Below the pieces are notes generated by a model that was given only the letters and a program-made list of their open reading frames with translations, searched no databases and was not told the origin of the DNA. From CAYZIC01 sp964478335 (lineage in GTDB: Bacteria; Verrucomicrobiota; Kiritimatiellia; RFP12; DVOR01), in NCBI GenBank assembly GCA_964478335.1, contig CAYZIC010000054.1:1-15557 (forward strand): a stretch of DNA of 15,557 bases, in the 5' to 3' direction. The position numbers and the translations under genes are program-made. Of the stretch, positions 13,817 to 15,557 are shown piece after piece. Position 1 is the stretch's first letter. Each line of letters begins with the position of its first letter.

Positions 13817-14597
13817 TCACCCCGCACCCAACTTATCGCAAATCAAGACGGCCTTTAGGGATTACTTTAAAACTTTCCCCAAAGCAGAAATGCACGCCTT
13901 AAAGTATGCCCATACTTGCCGAGTGGTCGCCAATGCTCAAGCCATTATCGAGGGTGAGAGTGAGCGATTTACGGCCGATCTTGCGATTCGTGGACTGACC
14001 GCATCTTGGCTGCATGATATTGGGCGCTTTAAGCAATTTGAGAAGTATGGGACATTTAGTGATAATCAATCAGTCGACCATGGGCTCTATTCGTGTATGG
14101 TGACTCTTGAGCTCAACTTACTCGACGATTTGACTCCCCTTGCACGCAATCAGATCCTTCAAGCCATTGCCAATCACAACAAAGCCGAGATCCCGCAATT
14201 CATCTCTGGCGACGATCGTCTCCTAGCCGCCTTGGTGCGTGATGCCGACAAGCTCGACATCTTTGGCCTCCTGGATGACCTCATTCAAGACCCTGACTAT
14301 CTCCCAGCCCATCCAGAGATTTATTGGCATTTGCCCTACGATGCACCTCCCTCTGCGCCTGTCATGGAGGCATTGCACAAAGGCGTGCCGATCGATTACA
14401 AAGAGATCAAGACCTTTTGCGACTTTGTCTTTATTCAGCTCGGCTGGATCATTAGTGGTCTAGAATTTGCCACCTCTCATCGACTCGTCGCCCAGCGTCA
14501 CCACATCGACAAACGCGAGGCATTTCTGACCCAATTACTCCCTAATAACCAAGCGCAGATCCATGAAATCTGCCAGCTCGCGAGGGCTGCTCGCTGA
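13809..14597 (+). CDS. HD-domain metal-dependent phosphohydrolase
   Basis: 262 aa, cytoplasmic, no signal or membrane helix. The HD metal-binding set is visible: H35 (KYAHTCRVV), H69-D70 (SWLHDIGRF) and D145 (VRDADKLDIFG), with further conserved-looking H91 (VDHG) and H123 (NHNK). HD proteins hydrolyse phosphomonoesters or nucleotides. The HDIGRF...YGTFSDNQSVDHG pattern fits a stand-alone HD family of unknown substrate; it is neither a HD-GYP nor a RelA/SpoT protein. The start was set at 13809 because ATGAATAA overlaps the permease stop by 8 bp; a longer reading from 13734 would run deep inside the permease gene. Coupling to the exporter operon suggests co-expression, but a shared function is unproven. 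Confidence 0.85.
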   Translation: MNNHPAPNLSQIKTAFRDYFKTFPKAEMHALKYAHTCRVVANAQAIIEGESERFTADLAIRGLTASWLHDIGRFKQFEKYGTFSDNQSVDHGLYSCMVTLELNLLDDLTPLARNQILQAIANHNKAEIPQFISGDDRLLAALVRDADKLDIFGLLDDLIQDPDYLPAHPEIYWHLPYDAPPSAPVMEALHKGVPIDYKEIKTFCDFVFIQLGWIISGLEFATSHRLVAQRHHIDKREAFLTQLLPNNQAQIHEICQLARAAR

Positions 14598-14629
14598 GGT
14601 AGCTCCTGTCAGAGAGGGTGTTACCTCAG
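14594..14629 (+). other. Stem-loop over the HD-gene stop codon, with a competing alternative stem
   Basis: CTGAGGTA (14594-14601), which includes the TGA stop, pairs perfectly with TACCTCAG (14622-14629). Alternatively AGGT-a-GCTCC (14597-14606) pairs with GGAGC-ACCT (14647-14655), with one bulged A; the two folds exclude each other. No U-run follows, so ordinary termination is not supported. It may be a 3'-end processing or stability structure. Confidence 0.4.
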
Positions 14630-14726
14630 AGCGGACGGTTGGCAGTGGAGCACCTAATTGACCGAATTTTAGCCTAATGAGCTTGGCCACCTGCGGCGGC
14701 TTTGGTTGCGTTTTTTTGACTATTGA

Positions 14727-14746
14727 TGCGTTTATTCTTAAACGCA
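14727..14746. repeat. Perfect 8-bp hairpin TGCGTTTA-TTCT-TAAACGCA
   Basis: The arms are exactly complementary around a 4-nt loop. On the plus strand it follows a T7 run rather than preceding one. On the minus strand no U-run follows within 10 nt. It could be part of a two-way terminator region, but it does not qualify alone. Confidence 0.5.
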
Positions 14747-14748
14747 GG

Positions 14749-14779
14749 CCCCTGTGCTCGCCCCCGCCCCTGTGCTCGC
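14749..14779. repeat. Two tandem copies of CCCCTGTGCTCGC
   Basis: Exact 13-bp copies lie at 14749-14761 and 14767-14779, an 18-bp period. The 5-bp spacer between the copies is CCCCG. This is a short tandem duplication with no assigned role. Confidence 0.6.
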
Positions 14780-14888
14780 ACTGCGCCAGGACAGCCTGCC
14801 TATCTCTCACAAAGAGGCGGAGTGGATGCTGAGGCGGCCTGCGGAGGCTACCGGGCTTGAGAGGCTCTAAGAGACCTCGGATGTCAAT

Positions 14889-15557
14889 CTAGGGCAACTT
14901 AAATCCGCGCACCTCAGGCTCGAGGGTGACGGCGTAATTTTGCTGGATCATCGAGCGCAATGAGAGGATCAATGCCAAGACATCAGATGCGGTGGCAGTG
15001 GGGTCTGTGGCGATAATGTTGGCGTGGATATCGGTGACATAGGCCCCTCCGATGCGCATTTCTTTCGCGCCACTTTGATCAAGCATAATACCTGCAGTTG
15101 TGCCAGTGGGAGGATTTTTGAAGACTGACCCACAGGTGCGCATACCTTGGATTTGCACACGTTTTTGTTTGTATTCCTTGCGGGCTTGGGCGATCTCATT
15201 GGGATCGCCCGGAGAGAGGTTGAGGCTGATTGCGGTGATCGAGAGTCCTTTGAGTCCATGCACGGATCGATAGCCGACCTTAAAATCTTTAGCAGGGCTG
15301 TGGAGCTTTTGTCCTGCTTGGTCGACATATTCGAGGCCTTCAACGTAGGCCCAGAGGTCTTGTTTAAAGGCACCAGCATTCATGCTCCCCCATCCGCCAA
15401 TGAGACCTGGGACGCTTTGCATGAATTCGAGTCCAGAGAGTCCATCGACTTGGAGCTTGTCTAAGAGTGCTTGTCCAGAGAGTGACGCACCGGCAGTGAT
15501 GCGGTTGCCTTCGCGGGTGTAGGTGGAGAATGCTGAACCCTTGAGCTGATAACAGAC
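14889..15557 (-). CDS. murB: UDP-N-acetylenolpyruvoylglucosamine reductase (MurB), 5' end outside the window
   Basis: 222 codons plus stop are visible. The frame stays open to the right edge, upstream of the internal Met at 15422, so the true start lies outside. MurB reduces UDP-GlcNAc-enolpyruvate to UDP-MurNAc with FAD and NADPH in peptidoglycan synthesis in the cytoplasm. Visible motifs are the end of the FAD-binding domain (GLEFMQSVPGLIGGWGSMNAGA), the GYRSV motif, RTCGSVFKNP with the conserved proton-donor Ser, GGAYVTDIHANII, and the C-terminal LEPEVRGF with the conserved Glu. The loop pattern looks nearer to type II MurB (short, without the extra Tyr-loop domain). The N-terminal FAD-binding part is missing only because of the window edge. 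It is convergent with the HD gene, so the two are not in one operon. Confidence 0.95.
   Translation of the reverse strand, partial: VCYQLKGSAFSTYTREGNRITAGASLSGQALLDKLQVDGLSGLEFMQSVPGLIGGWGSMNAGAFKQDLWAYVEGLEYVDQAGQKLHSPAKDFKVGYRSVHGLKGLSITAISLNLSPGDPNEIAQARKEYKQKRVQIQGMRTCGSVFKNPPTGTTAGIMLDQSGAKEMRIGGAYVTDIHANIIATDPTATASDVLALILSLRSMIQQNYAVTLEPEVRGFKLP

Larger units (their letters stand above)
14598..14888. other. 291-nt convergent intergenic region between the HD gene and murB
   Basis: No gene seen. It holds the stem at 14594-14629, a T7 run on the plus strand (14711-14717) without a convincing hairpin before it, a perfect hairpin at 14727-14746, a 13-bp tandem repeat at 14749-14779 and GAGGC-rich short repeats at 14812-14880. 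A hairpin with a bulge (GAGG-C-TCT paired with AGA-CCTC, about 14861-14878) lies just past the murB stop, but it has no U-run. Confidence 0.6.

Noticed and set aside
14701..14717. Rho-independent terminator at the T7 run on the plus strand
   Set aside because: Only a weak stem with several G-U pairs can be drawn before the run.
14535..14810. 91-codon minus-strand frame at the HD/murB junction
   Set aside because: It overlaps the end of the HD gene in antisense and the repeat-rich gap. No motif or ribosome-binding site was seen.
1..15557. CRISPR array, transposase, integrase or phage genes
   Set aside because: No regularly spaced repeats and no mobile-element proteins were seen anywhere in the window.

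Overview
The window reads as chromosomal core DNA of a diderm (Gram-negative) bacterium. The evidence is an outer-membrane secretin, a lipoprotein periplasmic adaptor and a MurB. GC content looks slightly above half. The phylum cannot be fixed from this sequence. A secretin plus MacAB-like operon next to an E. coli-type Icd and a lamin-tail surface protein would fit the PVC group (Lentisphaerae/Kiritimatiellota-like), but this is a weak guess.

Layout, left to right. (1) The 5' half of a minus-strand tRNA-Tyr(GUA) runs off the left edge. (2) About 600 nt without a convincing gene follow, but they are rich in inverted repeats: an 11-bp pair at 223-317, a terminator-like hairpin at 404-443 and a compound stem at 478-521. 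(3) A minus-strand train of five genes, transcribed right to left from a good promoter at 8874-8903, comprises icd (NADP isocitrate dehydrogenase), rmuC, a THUMP/RlmL-like RNA methyltransferase overlapping rmuC by 8 bp, a secreted 709-aa FN3/lamin-tail protein behind a strong inverted repeat, and nadE (NAD+ synthetase). (4) A 319-nt divergent promoter region comes next. (5) A compact plus-strand operon encodes a secretin, a lipoprotein HlyD/MacA-like adaptor, a MacB/LolD-like ATPase, a MacB-like FtsX permease and an HD-domain hydrolase. The last four junctions are +12, +2, -4 and -8 nt. (6) A 291-nt convergent intergenic region contains several stems and a short tandem repeat. (7) The C-terminal 222 codons of murB lie on the minus strand and are cut by the right edge.

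The most interesting system is the plus-strand operon. It looks like a MacAB-type tripartite exporter in which a small stand-alone secretin occupies the place normally held by TolC. Two enzymes in the minus-strand train are also odd. NadE has Gly where the glutaminase domain should carry its catalytic Cys. The RNA methyltransferase appears to carry a tandem duplication of part of its THUMP region and an acidic Ala/Glu-rich tail.

All coordinates and motifs were read by eye. Family names rest on remembered motifs, not on a database search.
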